NCBI GenBank assembly: GCA_017622995.1
Contig: JAGAQA010000003.1
Span: 62,001-126,000 of the forward strand
DNA: 64,000 nucleotides
Origin: Oscillospiraceae bacterium
GTDB lineage: Bacteria > Bacillota > Clostridia > Oscillospirales > Oscillospiraceae
Reading direction: 5' to 3'
Each line of letters begins with the position of its first letter. The first letter of the stretch is position 1. The translations under genes were made by a program, and so were the position numbers. The notes below the pieces were generated by a model. The model did not search any database. It had not been told where the DNA came from and saw nothing but the letters and a program-made list of their open reading frames with translations. This document shows positions 17,223 through 25,598 of the stretch, in pieces.

Positions 17223-18738
17223 CTGCGTCTCCCTCCTTTAGCGGCAGGGTAAAGGTAAATTCCGCGCCTGTTCCATCTTCCCGATTGCGGGCACGGATCG
17301 TTCCGCCGTGGGCGGTGACAATGGACTCGCAGATGGCAAGTCCCAGACCGATGCCCCGTTTGGCGTCCGGGCCTTTACCTTCCGTGGTGTAGAACATCTG
17401 GAACACATGGGGCAAATCCTGTTCGGGAATACCGGTGCCCCGGTCAGCAACGGTAAAAACAGCGAAATCGTTGTCCTTAGAGACTGTCACGGAAATTTCC
17501 TCTCCGGGCTGGGTGTGCTTTACCGCGTTGTCCAGCAGATTCACCAGCACCTGCCCGATAAGCCTTGCGTCCATGGGCACCATCAGTAGGTCATCCGGGA
17601 TCTGAACGGCGATTTCCCGCTCCGGCGCCCGCTTGCTGATGGCCAGCACCACCGCTCCAATGACTTCCTCCACCGCTTCTGGCTGCTTGTTCAGGGTCAG
17701 GCGTCCGTCCTGGAGCCGGGTCAGGCTGAGAATGTTTTCCACAAGGGAATGAAGCCAGTCCGCGTCCTTGTAGATGCCCTCCGCCAGAGAAAAACGGGCG
17801 TCGTTTTTCTCCGTCATGTCCATAATCATTTCGCTGGTGCCCATGATGCCCGCCAGTGGTGTCCGCAGGTCATGGGAAATGGCCCGAAGGAGGTTGCCAC
17901 GGTAGCGTTCCTGATTGGCTTCCTCCCGGGTGCGGATGCGCTCTTTCATCACCCGCAGCCGATCCATGGCCATAGCTGTACTTTCAATCATAGAGTGAAG
18001 CAGTATCTTCTGCTGATCTGTCAGTACCTCAGCCCGTTCTTTTGGAATGCGCAGAACACCAAGGACAGATTCACTTCCGTAAATTGGCCAGTCATAGAAT
18101 TCTTCACCGGCATCACAATCCGTCCGCAGGCTTTCAATTCGGTGCTGAATCTCATCTGGGTTGGAAACACTGCGCCGTACTTGCTCAGATTCGTTTTTCT
18201 GTTGAATAAATGTATGCTCCGGTTTTCCCTGTTCATCCGAACAGAGGCATGCGGCTTTGCAGTCCATAATGCGGCTGACCGTTTCCACCGTAATCCCCGC
18301 AATCTGATCTTTACTTTCCGCATCTGCCAGATGGCTGGTCAGGTGATACAGCGCACTGGCCGCCTGCTCGTTACGAACAGCCTCCGCCGTCATTTTCTTC
18401 GCCTTGGAGGTCAGAGCACTGGTGATGATGGAGGTCAAAGCCATGATAGAGAAGGTGATGAAGTAGGTGGGGTCATCCACGGACAGGGTAAAATAGGGTG
18501 CAGTAAAGAAAGCGTTAAAAGCGCAGGTGGAAAGAATCGTGGACAGAATGCCCCACAAGTATCCATCGGTACACCGTGCCGTCAGAACCACGGACAGAAT
18601 GTACACCACCACGATATTGGTTTCCGGGAACTGCCACAGCCGGAACAGGGTGCCAATCCCGGTGGCTGCGGCAACAAACAAAATTGTCAGCAACAGACTT
18701 GCGCAGCGCCTGCCCCTGCTGCCTGCTTTATTTGCCAA
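17212..18738 (-). CDS. KdpD-like sensor histidine kinase lacking the N-terminal KdpD domain
   Basis: A 508-residue membrane kinase. It starts with the KdpD membrane domain (DUF4118, about residues 15-110; NIVVVYILSVVL, FFTAPYFTLSV). A GAF-like segment (about 130-260), HisKA with the phospho-acceptor in AISHDLRTPLAG (about residue 285) and an HATPase domain (NLLDNAVKHT, GTGIPEQDL, GIGLGLAICES) follow. Classical KdpD of about 900 residues also has an N-terminal KdpD/USP sensor that is absent here. The TTG start follows AGAGGTGTATACGC. It is translated ahead of, and overlaps, the KdpE-like gene. Confidence 0.88.
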   Translation of the reverse strand: MANKAGSRGRRCASLLLTILFVAAATGIGTLFRLWQFPETNIVVVYILSVVLTARCTDGYLWGILSTILSTCAFNAFFTAPYFTLSVDDPTYFITFSIMALTSIITSALTSKAKKMTAEAVRNEQAASALYHLTSHLADAESKDQIAGITVETVSRIMDCKAACLCSDEQGKPEHTFIQQKNESEQVRRSVSNPDEIQHRIESLRTDCDAGEEFYDWPIYGSESVLGVLRIPKERAEVLTDQQKILLHSMIESTAMAMDRLRVMKERIRTREEANQERYRGNLLRAISHDLRTPLAGIMGTSEMIMDMTEKNDARFSLAEGIYKDADWLHSLVENILSLTRLQDGRLTLNKQPEAVEEVIGAVVLAISKRAPEREIAVQIPDDLLMVPMDARLIGQVLVNLLDNAVKHTQPGEEISVTVSKDNDFAVFTVADRGTGIPEQDLPHVFQMFYTTEGKGPDAKRGIGLGLAICESIVTAHGGTIRARNREDGTGAEFTFTLPLKEGDAVEK

Positions 18739-18828
18739 AGCGTATACACCTCTTTCCAGATTGATACAAGGCTTCGCATAGAAGCATTATATTGCATTTT
18801 GATAAGGAACGCAAGGTAAAGAAGCGCA

Positions 18829-18880
18829 TTGACACGACGGGAATATCATGCTATACTGACCAAGTAAATACATTTGGTCA
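18829..18880 (+). promoter_or_regulatory. tetR-type promoter with palindromic operator
   Basis: TTGACA (18829-18834) and TATACT (18852-18857) are spaced 17 bases, a near-consensus sigma-A promoter. Directly downstream is the inverted repeat TGACCAA-N10-TTGGTCA (18857-18880). It overlaps the -10 end, so a bound TetR dimer would block its own promoter. Confidence 0.8.
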
Positions 18881-18896
18881 AAAAGGAGTGAGCCGC

Positions 18897-19487
18897 TTGC
18901 CAAAGAGTTATTCCGATCAGGAGCGGGCCTACATCCGAAAGCGTCTGAAGGAGGAAGCAGCCGCCTGCATGGGGAAGTATGGCATCCGACGCACCACAGT
19001 GGACGAACTGGTCAAGCGTGTCCATATTCCCAAGGGAACCTTTTACCTGTTTTATTCATCCAAGGAGCTGCTTTTGTTTGAAGTGATTCAGGAGCAGCAC
19101 GAGCTGGTAAACCAGAAGCTGTTTCAGGAACTCTCGGATCTTTCAGCCGCTGAACTATCGGCAGAAAAAATCACCGATGTGATTTTCAATTTTTATAAAA
19201 TGACAGAGCAAATGCCGATTTTTAGATTGATCAATTCCGAGGAAATCGAGCTGTTAGTCCGGAAGCTGCCTCAGGAAGTGGTTCAGGCGCACTTGCAGGA
19301 GGATACGGATACCATCGGGAATCTGTTCACTCTCATTCCAGCAAAAAAAGAGGTGGATGTCAAGGTCATCAGCGCCGCCTTCCATGCCATCTACTATGCC
19401 ACGCTGCACAGGAAAGAGATTTGCGAGGAGCAGTACGACCAAGCGCTTCGGATGCTGATTCACGGCGTTGTCACGCAAATTTTTTAA
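18897..19487 (+). CDS. TetR/AcrR-family repressor
   Basis: A 196-residue regulator. The N-terminal HTH is clear: YGIRRTTVDELVKRVHIPKGTFYLFYSSKEL (core KGTFYLFYSSKE). The C-terminal part is a helical ligand domain without recognisable family. The TTG start follows AAAAGGAGTGAGCCGC; a longer frame upstream runs back through the promoter and is rejected. It sits just before an ABC exporter operon, and both have a TGAC-N16-GTCA operator, so it probably represses itself and the exporter until a toxic ligand binds. Confidence 0.87.
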   Translation: MPKSYSDQERAYIRKRLKEEAAACMGKYGIRRTTVDELVKRVHIPKGTFYLFYSSKELLLFEVIQEQHELVNQKLFQELSDLSAAELSAEKITDVIFNFYKMTEQMPIFRLINSEEIELLVRKLPQEVVQAHLQEDTDTIGNLFTLIPAKKEVDVKVISAAFHAIYYATLHRKEICEEQYDQALRMLIHGVVTQIF

Positions 19488-19498
19488 TTCATCAAAAC

Positions 19499-19560
19499 AG
19501 TCCGGCCTCTCGCCGGACTATAAACAAGCGCCATGCTGACTGTTTATTTATAATCAGTCA
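19499..19560 (+). promoter_or_regulatory. Hairpin and second TetR-type operator before the ABC operon
   Basis: A 7-bp hairpin, AGTCCGG-N7-CCGGACT (19499-19519), may end the repressor transcript. It is followed by the inverted repeat TGACTG-N12-CAGTCA (19537-19560), which encloses TATAAT (19549-19554). The outer TGAC-N16-GTCA layout is the same as in the repressor promoter, which suggests that the same protein binds both. Confidence 0.6.
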
Positions 19561-19584
19561 AATAGAAGAAAAGGAGCGAAACAA

Positions 19585-20430
19585 ATGATACAGGTCAGCC
19601 ATCTCTCATTCAGCTACACCAAAAGGCCCTTCATTCAGGATATGACCTTTTCTGTTGGGGCGGGGGAAATCTTTGGCTTTCTGGGGCCATCTGGAGCCGG
19701 GAAAAGCACCTTGCAGAAAATCCTGCTGGGGATGCTTCTGGGTTACCAAGGCTCGGCTATGGTAAACGGAAGGGAGTGCAAAAACCATGGGGCAGATTTC
19801 TACGAATCCATCGGCGTGGATTTTGAATACTCCACCATGTATGAAAAACTAACGGCCAAGGAAAACCTCCAATTCTTTTCCTCCCTCTACCGCAGACAGG
19901 ACCGCGCCATCCCGGAGCTGCTTGCTGCAGTGGGGTTAGAGCATGATGCGGACAAGCAGGTGTCAGACTACTCCAAGGGGATGAAAAGCCGCCTGAACTT
20001 TGTAAAAGCACTGCTGCACGATCCCAAACTGCTATTTTTGGATGAACCCACCAGCGGCCTTGACCCCACCAGCAGCCGCCTGATGAAGGATCTGATTCTG
20101 GCGGAAAAGCGCAGAGGAAAAACCATTCTGCTGACCACCCACAATATGCAGGATGCTGCCGAACTTTGTGATCGGGTAGCCTTTATCGTGGGCGGAACCA
20201 TTTATGCGCTGGACAGTCCCCACAACCTGACCCTGTCCCGGGGAGCGGCGCAGGTCACCTACACCTGGCTCGACCACGGGGAGCAAACCGCCAGCTGCCC
20301 CATGGACAAAATCTCGGAGGATTCGCTGCTTCATAGGCTGATTGCCGAAAACCGTCTGCAATCCATCCACAGCAGCGAACCGACGCTCAACGACATTTTC
20401 ATGGAGATCACCGGGAGGACACTGGTATGA
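19585..20430 (+). CDS. ABC transporter ATP-binding protein
   Basis: A 281-residue cytoplasmic ATPase. Walker A is GPSGAGKST (about residue 36), the signature is DYSKGMKSR, Walker B is LLFLDEPTSGLDPTS, and the switch His is in LLTTHNMQDAAEL. This pattern belongs to ABC-2 exporters of the CcmA/DrrA type. The start follows AAAAGGAGCGAAACAA. It precedes two membrane proteins with ATGA-type overlaps, so the three form one exporter under the adjacent TetR repressor. The substrate is unknown; drugs or antibiotics are the usual guess. Confidence 0.92.
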   Translation: MIQVSHLSFSYTKRPFIQDMTFSVGAGEIFGFLGPSGAGKSTLQKILLGMLLGYQGSAMVNGRECKNHGADFYESIGVDFEYSTMYEKLTAKENLQFFSSLYRRQDRAIPELLAAVGLEHDADKQVSDYSKGMKSRLNFVKALLHDPKLLFLDEPTSGLDPTSSRLMKDLILAEKRRGKTILLTTHNMQDAAELCDRVAFIVGGTIYALDSPHNLTLSRGAAQVTYTWLDHGEQTASCPMDKISEDSLLHRLIAENRLQSIHSSEPTLNDIFMEITGRTLV

Positions 20431-21107
20431 GATTTCGGCATTTGCTGGTGTGGGATATGCGGTTTCAGGCAAGGTATGGTTTTTATCTGCTGTACGGCTT
20501 TTTAACGGCGCTTTATCTTGTAGTGCTGGCTTCTCTGCCCCAGTCGTGGAGGGAAAAGGCAGCCGCGATTCTGATCTTTTCTGATCCGGCGGCGATGGGC
20601 CTGTTCTTCATGGGCGCCATTGTATTGCTGGAAAAGAGTCAGCGAGTTACTTCGTTCTTTGCGGTTTCGCCCCTGAGTGCTTTGGAATATGTATGCTCCA
20701 AGGTGCTTTCGCTGAGCACCATTGGGGTGCTGGTGGCGGCGATATTGGCTATTGCCGTAGGCTGTCCGTCGCTGCCCTCCGTGCTGGCTGGTACATTCCT
20801 TTCCAGCGTCCTGTTCACCCTGATCGGTATTCTGGTGGCAACCAGAATCACCAGTCTGAATCAATTCCTTCTGGCCACGGTGCCGGTGGAAATGCTTGTC
20901 TTTTTACCTGCCATCGCCCACCTGTTCGGTTTGACGCCTTCTATTCTCGGCAGTTATCCCGCGAATGTCTGTATGGATTTGATTGCCGGAAGATCGTTTT
21001 CCGTGAACGGGCTGGTTTTGACCGGGGCTTTGCTTCTGCTGCTTATGTTCGCTGCATGCAGATCTGTTGGAAAAATGTGGAGCAGCGCGGGAGGTGTCAA
21101 GCTATGA
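20427..21107 (+). CDS. ABC-2-type permease subunit A
   Basis: A 226-residue membrane protein with about six hydrophobic segments. The N-terminus (WDMRFQARYGFYLLY, then FSDPAAMGLFFMGAIVLLEK) resembles permeases annotated as fluoroquinolone-export components. The ATG overlaps the ATPase stop (ATGA). It should pair with the second permease that follows, to build a heterodimeric exporter. The assignment is by hydropathy and context more than by motif. Confidence 0.82.
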   Translation: MRFRHLLVWDMRFQARYGFYLLYGFLTALYLVVLASLPQSWREKAAAILIFSDPAAMGLFFMGAIVLLEKSQRVTSFFAVSPLSALEYVCSKVLSLSTIGVLVAAILAIAVGCPSLPSVLAGTFLSSVLFTLIGILVATRITSLNQFLLATVPVEMLVFLPAIAHLFGLTPSILGSYPANVCMDLIAGRSFSVNGLVLTGALLLLLMFAACRSVGKMWSSAGGVKL

Positions 21108-21814
21108 AAGCGATACGACTGAGTTTTTTCCAGATGCTGAAGTTTGTCAGCAAAGACAAGATGCTGCTCGCGGCGCTGCTTGCTCCGCTGCTTGCAGGGA
21201 GTGCCATCCGGTTTGGTGTACCCTTTACCGAGGGCATCCTGACGCGTGTTACCGCCCTGCCCGCCATCTTGTCTCCCTACTACGGCCTTTTTGACATTTT
21301 CTTTTCGTCCATCACTCCGGCGATGTTTTGTTTCATCGCCGCCATGGTAGTGCTGGAAGAACGAGACGATCATGTTGACCGATACCTGTTTGTGACAGGC
21401 TTAGGGCGAAATGGGTATTTCGTATCGCGCATCGGACTTCCGGCGCTTGCTGCTTTTGTAGTCACAGCGGCATTGCTTCCGGTATTTCGGCTTGCTGCTC
21501 TGTCTATGTGGTCGATCATCTTACTGTCCCTGACAGGGTCCTTGCAGGGAATCATCATCGCGCTGCTGATTGTGGCATTGTCATCCAACAAACTCGAAGG
21601 CATGGCGATTACAAAACTATCCTCCCTAATGATGCTTGGCGCTGTCACACCGTATTTCGTTCCGGCACCGGTTTGCTTCTGGTTCTCATTCCTGCCGTCT
21701 TTTTGGGTGGGGATGGCGGTATATGAAAGTAATTTGGTGTATATGCTACCATCTGTTTTGATTGCAGGATTTTTGATTTGGGCTTTGCGCCGGAGCCTGG
21801 ACAAAAAGCAATGA
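21104..21814 (+). CDS. ABC-2-type permease subunit B
   Basis: A 236-residue membrane protein with about six hydrophobic segments. MVVLEERDDHVDRYLFVTGL (core EERDDHVDRYL) sits after the second segment, at the same place as VLLEKSQR in subunit A, so the two permeases are paralogous. Its ATG overlaps the preceding stop (ATGA) and follows GGGAGGTGTCAAGCT. It completes the ATPase-permease-permease operon. Confidence 0.82.
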   Translation: MKAIRLSFFQMLKFVSKDKMLLAALLAPLLAGSAIRFGVPFTEGILTRVTALPAILSPYYGLFDIFFSSITPAMFCFIAAMVVLEERDDHVDRYLFVTGLGRNGYFVSRIGLPALAAFVVTAALLPVFRLAALSMWSIILLSLTGSLQGIIIALLIVALSSNKLEGMAITKLSSLMMLGAVTPYFVPAPVCFWFSFLPSFWVGMAVYESNLVYMLPSVLIAGFLIWALRRSLDKKQ

Positions 21815-21931
21815 ATTTCCATATAATCATGCCTTCCAATGCGTTTTGTCACGCTCCTGTCACATAGCCGGTGTAGGGTAATGACCGTAATGGATATTAC
21901 AAATTTTTCCATTCGGAAAGGACGAAATGTA

Positions 21932-22237
21932 ATGAACACAAAAAAGAAAATGGTCATTCTCGTAATCGCTGTGGCAGTCATCACATCGCTGCTGGCAGGC
22001 TGCGGGGCAGGGGGGAGCGCAAAGACGAAAAATGTGACCGGCACATTAGCAAGCACAGATGGCATGACGATTCAGGTAAACGCCACTGACGGGAAGACAT
22101 ACGATTTTGAAATCACCGCCGATACCGCCCTGGATTCCGACCATCAGCCGGAGGAGGGCGACCCCATCGAGGTGGAATACAAGGAAGAAAATGGGAAACG
22201 CATTGCAGTAAGGGCAACTGTAACCAGTGGGAAGTAA
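21932..22237 (+). CDS. Small exported lipoprotein
   Basis: A 101-residue protein. A lysine-rich start and hydrophobic segment end in the lipobox LLAGCG (Cys at about residue 24). The mature part (TGTLASTDGMTIQVNATDGKTYDFEI and VEYKEENGKRIAVRATV; cores VTGTLAST and VEYKEENG) looks like a small beta-barrel of the OB or YdeI type, often annotated only as hypothetical lipoprotein. The start follows AAAGGACGAAATGTA. It lies 117 bases after the ABC operon and may be co-transcribed; no function is known. Confidence 0.75.
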   Translation: MNTKKKMVILVIAVAVITSLLAGCGAGGSAKTKNVTGTLASTDGMTIQVNATDGKTYDFEITADTALDSDHQPEEGDPIEVEYKEENGKRIAVRATVTSGK

Positions 22238-22276
22238 GTGCCTTCCTTCCGCAGATAATCCTTAAAAAACATCAAC

Positions 22277-22422
22277 AGGTTCCGATCATTCTCAGACTGC
22301 GAGGGTGATCGGAACCTTGGGAAGCTCTGAATAAATCAGCAAGAGCTGACGGCAGGAGATTTTGTCTCAGCCGAAAGTTCAAAAAATGTGGGAATACTGT
22401 ATGTATTTCCCGTTTTTTGAAC
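22277..22422. terminator. Two hairpins closing the convergent units
   Basis: AGGTTCCGATCA (22277-22288) pairs exactly with TGATCGGAACCT (22306-22317). A second, longer imperfect inverted repeat spans 22377-22422; GTTCAAAAAA at its left end pairs with TTTTTTGAAC at its right end, giving T runs on both strands. They separate the lipoprotein gene from the minus-strand acetyltransferase. Confidence 0.65.
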
Positions 22423-22488
22423 TGCACGGATGAGGCAAAAGATTCGCCGCTCAGCCGCAGATGATTTGTTCAGAGTTTCCCTTGTTTT

Positions 22489-23121
22489 TTATTCTGCAAA
22501 TCCCCGGTTTACAATATCCTGCCAGGCTTCTTCATCCATTTCCTCACTTTTGAACAGTTTCCGTTTGTCCGCGTCGGTAATTCTGCGGATTACCTTACAG
22601 GGATTGCCCCCGGCGACACACCAATCCGGAATGTCTTTCGTGACCACGCTGCCTGCTCCAATCACAACATTGCTTCCGATGCACACCCCGGGGCAGATTA
22701 CAGCGTTGCCGCCAATCCACACATTGTCGCCAATGGTGACGGGTTTTCCGTATTCGTAGGAGGAATTCCGGGTTGCCGGGTAAATGGGATGTCCTGCGGT
22801 ATAAATGGAAACATTTGGTGCCAGCATACAGTTGTCACCGATTCTTACTTTGGCGACATCAATGATGGTACAGTTATAGTTGGCAAAAAAGTTCTTGCCC
22901 ACTTCAATATGGAAACCATAATCGCAATAAAATGGGGGATTGAGAAACGCGTTTTCCGACTTTCCCAGCAGTTCTTCCACGACTGCCGCAATGCCTGAAA
23001 GGTCGCTGCGGTCCATAAAATTCAGCTTTTGCAGAATTTTTCTGCAACGCATCATTTCTGCCAATGCGGTTTCATCCGCAATATAGGCAAGCCCTTTGTC
23101 CCTTCTGTCTGTTTGATTCAT
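22489..23121 (-). CDS. Sugar O-acetyltransferase, hexapeptide-repeat (Maa/LacA type)
   Basis: A 210-residue cytoplasmic enzyme that transfers acetyl from acetyl-CoA to a sugar hydroxyl. The N-terminal maltose-acetyltransferase helix region is followed by left-handed beta-helix repeats such as IGDNCMLAPNVSIYTAGHP, with the catalytic His in TAGHP, and IGDNVWIGGNAVICPGV. The C-terminus AGGNPCKVIR is typical of the family. It is separated by 28 bases from the EamA transporter gene upstream. LacA-like function in sugar detoxification is possible but not tied to the lac operon here. Confidence 0.88.
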   Translation of the reverse strand: MNQTDRRDKGLAYIADETALAEMMRCRKILQKLNFMDRSDLSGIAAVVEELLGKSENAFLNPPFYCDYGFHIEVGKNFFANYNCTIIDVAKVRIGDNCMLAPNVSIYTAGHPIYPATRNSSYEYGKPVTIGDNVWIGGNAVICPGVCIGSNVVIGAGSVVTKDIPDWCVAGGNPCKVIRRITDADKRKLFKSEEMDEEAWQDIVNRGFAE

Positions 23122-23149
23122 GATGATTTTTCTCCTGAATTTGATGTTA

Positions 23150-24055
23150 TTATCGGTTGATCAGGATAATGCCAACGGCCACCATTCCGCCAGCGACCAC
23201 ATACTGCCACAAAAACGGCTCTCCCAGAAGCAGGGAGGAGAAGACAACGCCCAACACCGGAATCAGCGCATTGTAAATCGCGATCTTGCTGATGGGGTGA
23301 TAGGTTAACAGGGTATTGTAGATTCCAAAGCAGACTGCGGAAATCAGGATCAGAAGTGCGAGAATCAGCATTGCTTTTCCTGTCAGCGTCCAGGGATTGT
23401 CCACTCCAAACCCAACTCCCAGAACAATCAGAATCCCTCCGCCAATGGCCATCCCATACCCGGTGGCAGCCAGCATATCCATCTTTTTGGATACAAACCG
23501 GGTCAGAATTCCGCCGCCTGCCGCACAGCAGGCATTCAGCAGGATCATCCCGTCACCCCGGAAAGAAATATTCTCCAGAAAGGAACTGCCCGGTTTCAGA
23601 TTCATAATCACAATGCCGCAAAAGCCCAGCAGACACCCTGCGGCTTTCCTTGCATTCATGGTGTCATCCGGAAAGATCAGGCAGGCACACAGAATCAGCA
23701 GGAAGCCGCCCATGGAATCCAGAATGGTAGACCGCGCGCTTGGTATGTGGGACAACCCGATATAGGAAAACAGGTAATGCAGCGCGGTATTGACCAGCGC
23801 AAAGACGATGAGAATTGGTGCGGCCCCATGCCGAATCCGAATATCCCGTTTCTGCCATATGCCAAACAAAAGTACCAACACTCCCGCGGCAAAAAAGCGA
23901 ATCCCCGCGAACAGAATTTTACTGCCCAGATCACTTGCCATAATGTTCAATTCTCCATACCCAAGCTTAATCAATGGGTATGCCATCGACCAACCGAAGG
24001 CACAGAATGCCGCAAGAAAGGGCCGCAGTCTTTCACTTTTCATGATACGATCCAT
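23150..24055 (-). CDS. EamA/DMT-superfamily transporter
   Basis: A 301-residue membrane protein with ten predicted helices in two EamA repeats (residues about 8-145 and 155-300; SYIGLSHIPSARSTILDSMGG and YNALIPVLGVVFSSLLLGE, cores IPSARSTILDS and LIPVLGVV). Family members export amino acids or metabolites; the substrate is unknown. The ATG follows GGAGAGTAGAAAC, four bases after the stop of the histidine kinase gene, so it may be transcribed from the two-component operon. Confidence 0.87.
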   Translation of the reverse strand: MDRIMKSERLRPFLAAFCAFGWSMAYPLIKLGYGELNIMASDLGSKILFAGIRFFAAGVLVLLFGIWQKRDIRIRHGAAPILIVFALVNTALHYLFSYIGLSHIPSARSTILDSMGGFLLILCACLIFPDDTMNARKAAGCLLGFCGIVIMNLKPGSSFLENISFRGDGMILLNACCAAGGGILTRFVSKKMDMLAATGYGMAIGGGILIVLGVGFGVDNPWTLTGKAMLILALLILISAVCFGIYNTLLTYHPISKIAIYNALIPVLGVVFSSLLLGEPFLWQYVVAGGMVAVGIILINR

Positions 24056-24059
24056 GTTT

Positions 24060-25592
24060 CTACTCTCCTTGGGTAATTGGGCTGCAAGCGGGAACGCGCT
24101 GCAATGTAAAATAGAACAGGACACCGTCCCGGGTGTTTTCCACACCGTATTCGCTGCCATGCTTTTTCAGGATTTCCCGGCAGATGGACAGCCCCAGTCC
24201 CGTACCTTTTTCATTTTTTGCACGGGTCCGGTCAGCCCGGAAGAAGGGTTCCCAAATTTGCTTGATCGCATCCTGCGCAATGGGGTCGCCCTGATTGAAA
24301 ACAGAAATCCGAAGCTGCTTTGGTGTCGCTTCCAGGCGCAGCTCGATGATACCGCCTTCCGAAGTATGGTTCATGGCATTGGAAAGGAAGTGTGTCAGAA
24401 CCGTAGAAATCTGTTCCGTGTTGCCCACAGCAACGCAGGCTTCTTCCGGGGCCGTCTTCCTCAGCGTGATACCGCGGCTTTTCAGAACATCCGCAAAGGC
24501 ACGCCCAGCCCCATTCATCACTTCCTTCACATCAAAGGGAGTCTCATTTTCTTCGTCTCCACCCACTTCCAGACGGGACAGGGACAGCATATCCAGCACC
24601 AGGTTGTCCATCCGGTCGATTTCCGCAATCATGGTTTCCTCAGCCTCAGCCTGTGCTTCCGGCGGCAAAACCTGCTCCCGCAGCATTTCCAGATACCCTC
24701 TCAGCAGGGTCAGCGGCGTTTTGAATTCATGAGAAGCGGAGGCCACAAAGCTCTGGCGCATCTGCTCCAATTCCTTCTGGGCGTTCAAATCCGCCTCCAG
24801 CTGGCGATTGGCTTCCTGCAGCTTTCCAATGGTTTCTTCCAGTTTCTCCGACAGGAAATTCAGACTTCCGGCAAGATCACCCAGTTCGTCCTTTCTGTGA
24901 TAGCTGCATTTTTCGGAAAAATCCAGATTACTCATGCGTCTGGCAGTTCGCTCCATCCGCAAAACCGGTTCCGTCAAAAGCCGGGCAACACAGATGGCAG
25001 CCACGCAGGATACCAGCACCGTCGCTCCCATGGCAAACAGAGCAAAGCGGGCAAATACCCAGTAATCCCGGACGGTATGCACCTCTTTGGAAATCACGAT
25101 CAGGTAAGCCACCCCGTCCGTTTCCCAGTCGTGAAGAAACATGGTGTCCCACAGCCCTACATACCGGGTGGGAAAATGCAGACCATTTTGAATTCGGAAG
25201 GGCTTTTCGGCATCGTCATATATTTTCCCGGAGCGCAGCAGCTTCTGCGCGTATGACACAAACTGCCCGCTGAGCTGATCTTCAAAGCTGAACTGTCCCA
25301 AAACCACTCCGTTATTGTCCAGCAGCAGGCAGCTGGCGCTGTTCTCTTTTCCAAAGGCGGTCAACAGACGGTCAATCTTTTCCCGATCATTCTTGTGGAA
25401 ACCGGAAAGGCCCCGCTGGTGGAGCAGCGGGGTTCGTTCCTGTATGGTTTCCATCCGGCGTCTGGTGTAGTCGGTGGTTGTATGAAAACGGCTGACAAAC
25501 AGGAACTGCATGGTAATGGCGCTGCCAATCAGCACAACCAAAAGTGCAAACAACATCAGCGTCAGTTTTCTTGTGATTTTTTGCCGCAGCAT
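24060..25592 (-). CDS. Sensor histidine kinase with HAMP domain
   Basis: A 510-residue membrane kinase. Two membrane helices (about 8-32 and 165-190) bracket an extracellular sensor domain. The HAMP (RTARRMSNLDFSEK) is followed by a coiled coil, HisKA with the acceptor His in SASHEFKTPLTLLRG (about residue 285), and HATPase motifs NAMNHTSEGG and GTGLGLSICREILKKHGS (core GTGLGLS). It is co-transcribed with the response regulator six bases upstream. The neighbouring HtrA-like protease suggests a cell-envelope stress circuit. Confidence 0.9.
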   Translation of the reverse strand: MLRQKITRKLTLMLFALLVVLIGSAITMQFLFVSRFHTTTDYTRRRMETIQERTPLLHQRGLSGFHKNDREKIDRLLTAFGKENSASCLLLDNNGVVLGQFSFEDQLSGQFVSYAQKLLRSGKIYDDAEKPFRIQNGLHFPTRYVGLWDTMFLHDWETDGVAYLIVISKEVHTVRDYWVFARFALFAMGATVLVSCVAAICVARLLTEPVLRMERTARRMSNLDFSEKCSYHRKDELGDLAGSLNFLSEKLEETIGKLQEANRQLEADLNAQKELEQMRQSFVASASHEFKTPLTLLRGYLEMLREQVLPPEAQAEAEETMIAEIDRMDNLVLDMLSLSRLEVGGDEENETPFDVKEVMNGAGRAFADVLKSRGITLRKTAPEEACVAVGNTEQISTVLTHFLSNAMNHTSEGGIIELRLEATPKQLRISVFNQGDPIAQDAIKQIWEPFFRADRTRAKNEKGTGLGLSICREILKKHGSEYGVENTRDGVLFYFTLQRVPACSPITQGE

Positions 25593-25598
25593 TTTTTC

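Noticed and set aside
16530-18738. Complete kdp system
   Set aside because: Only the regulator pair is present; no kdpF, A, B or C was found anywhere in the window.
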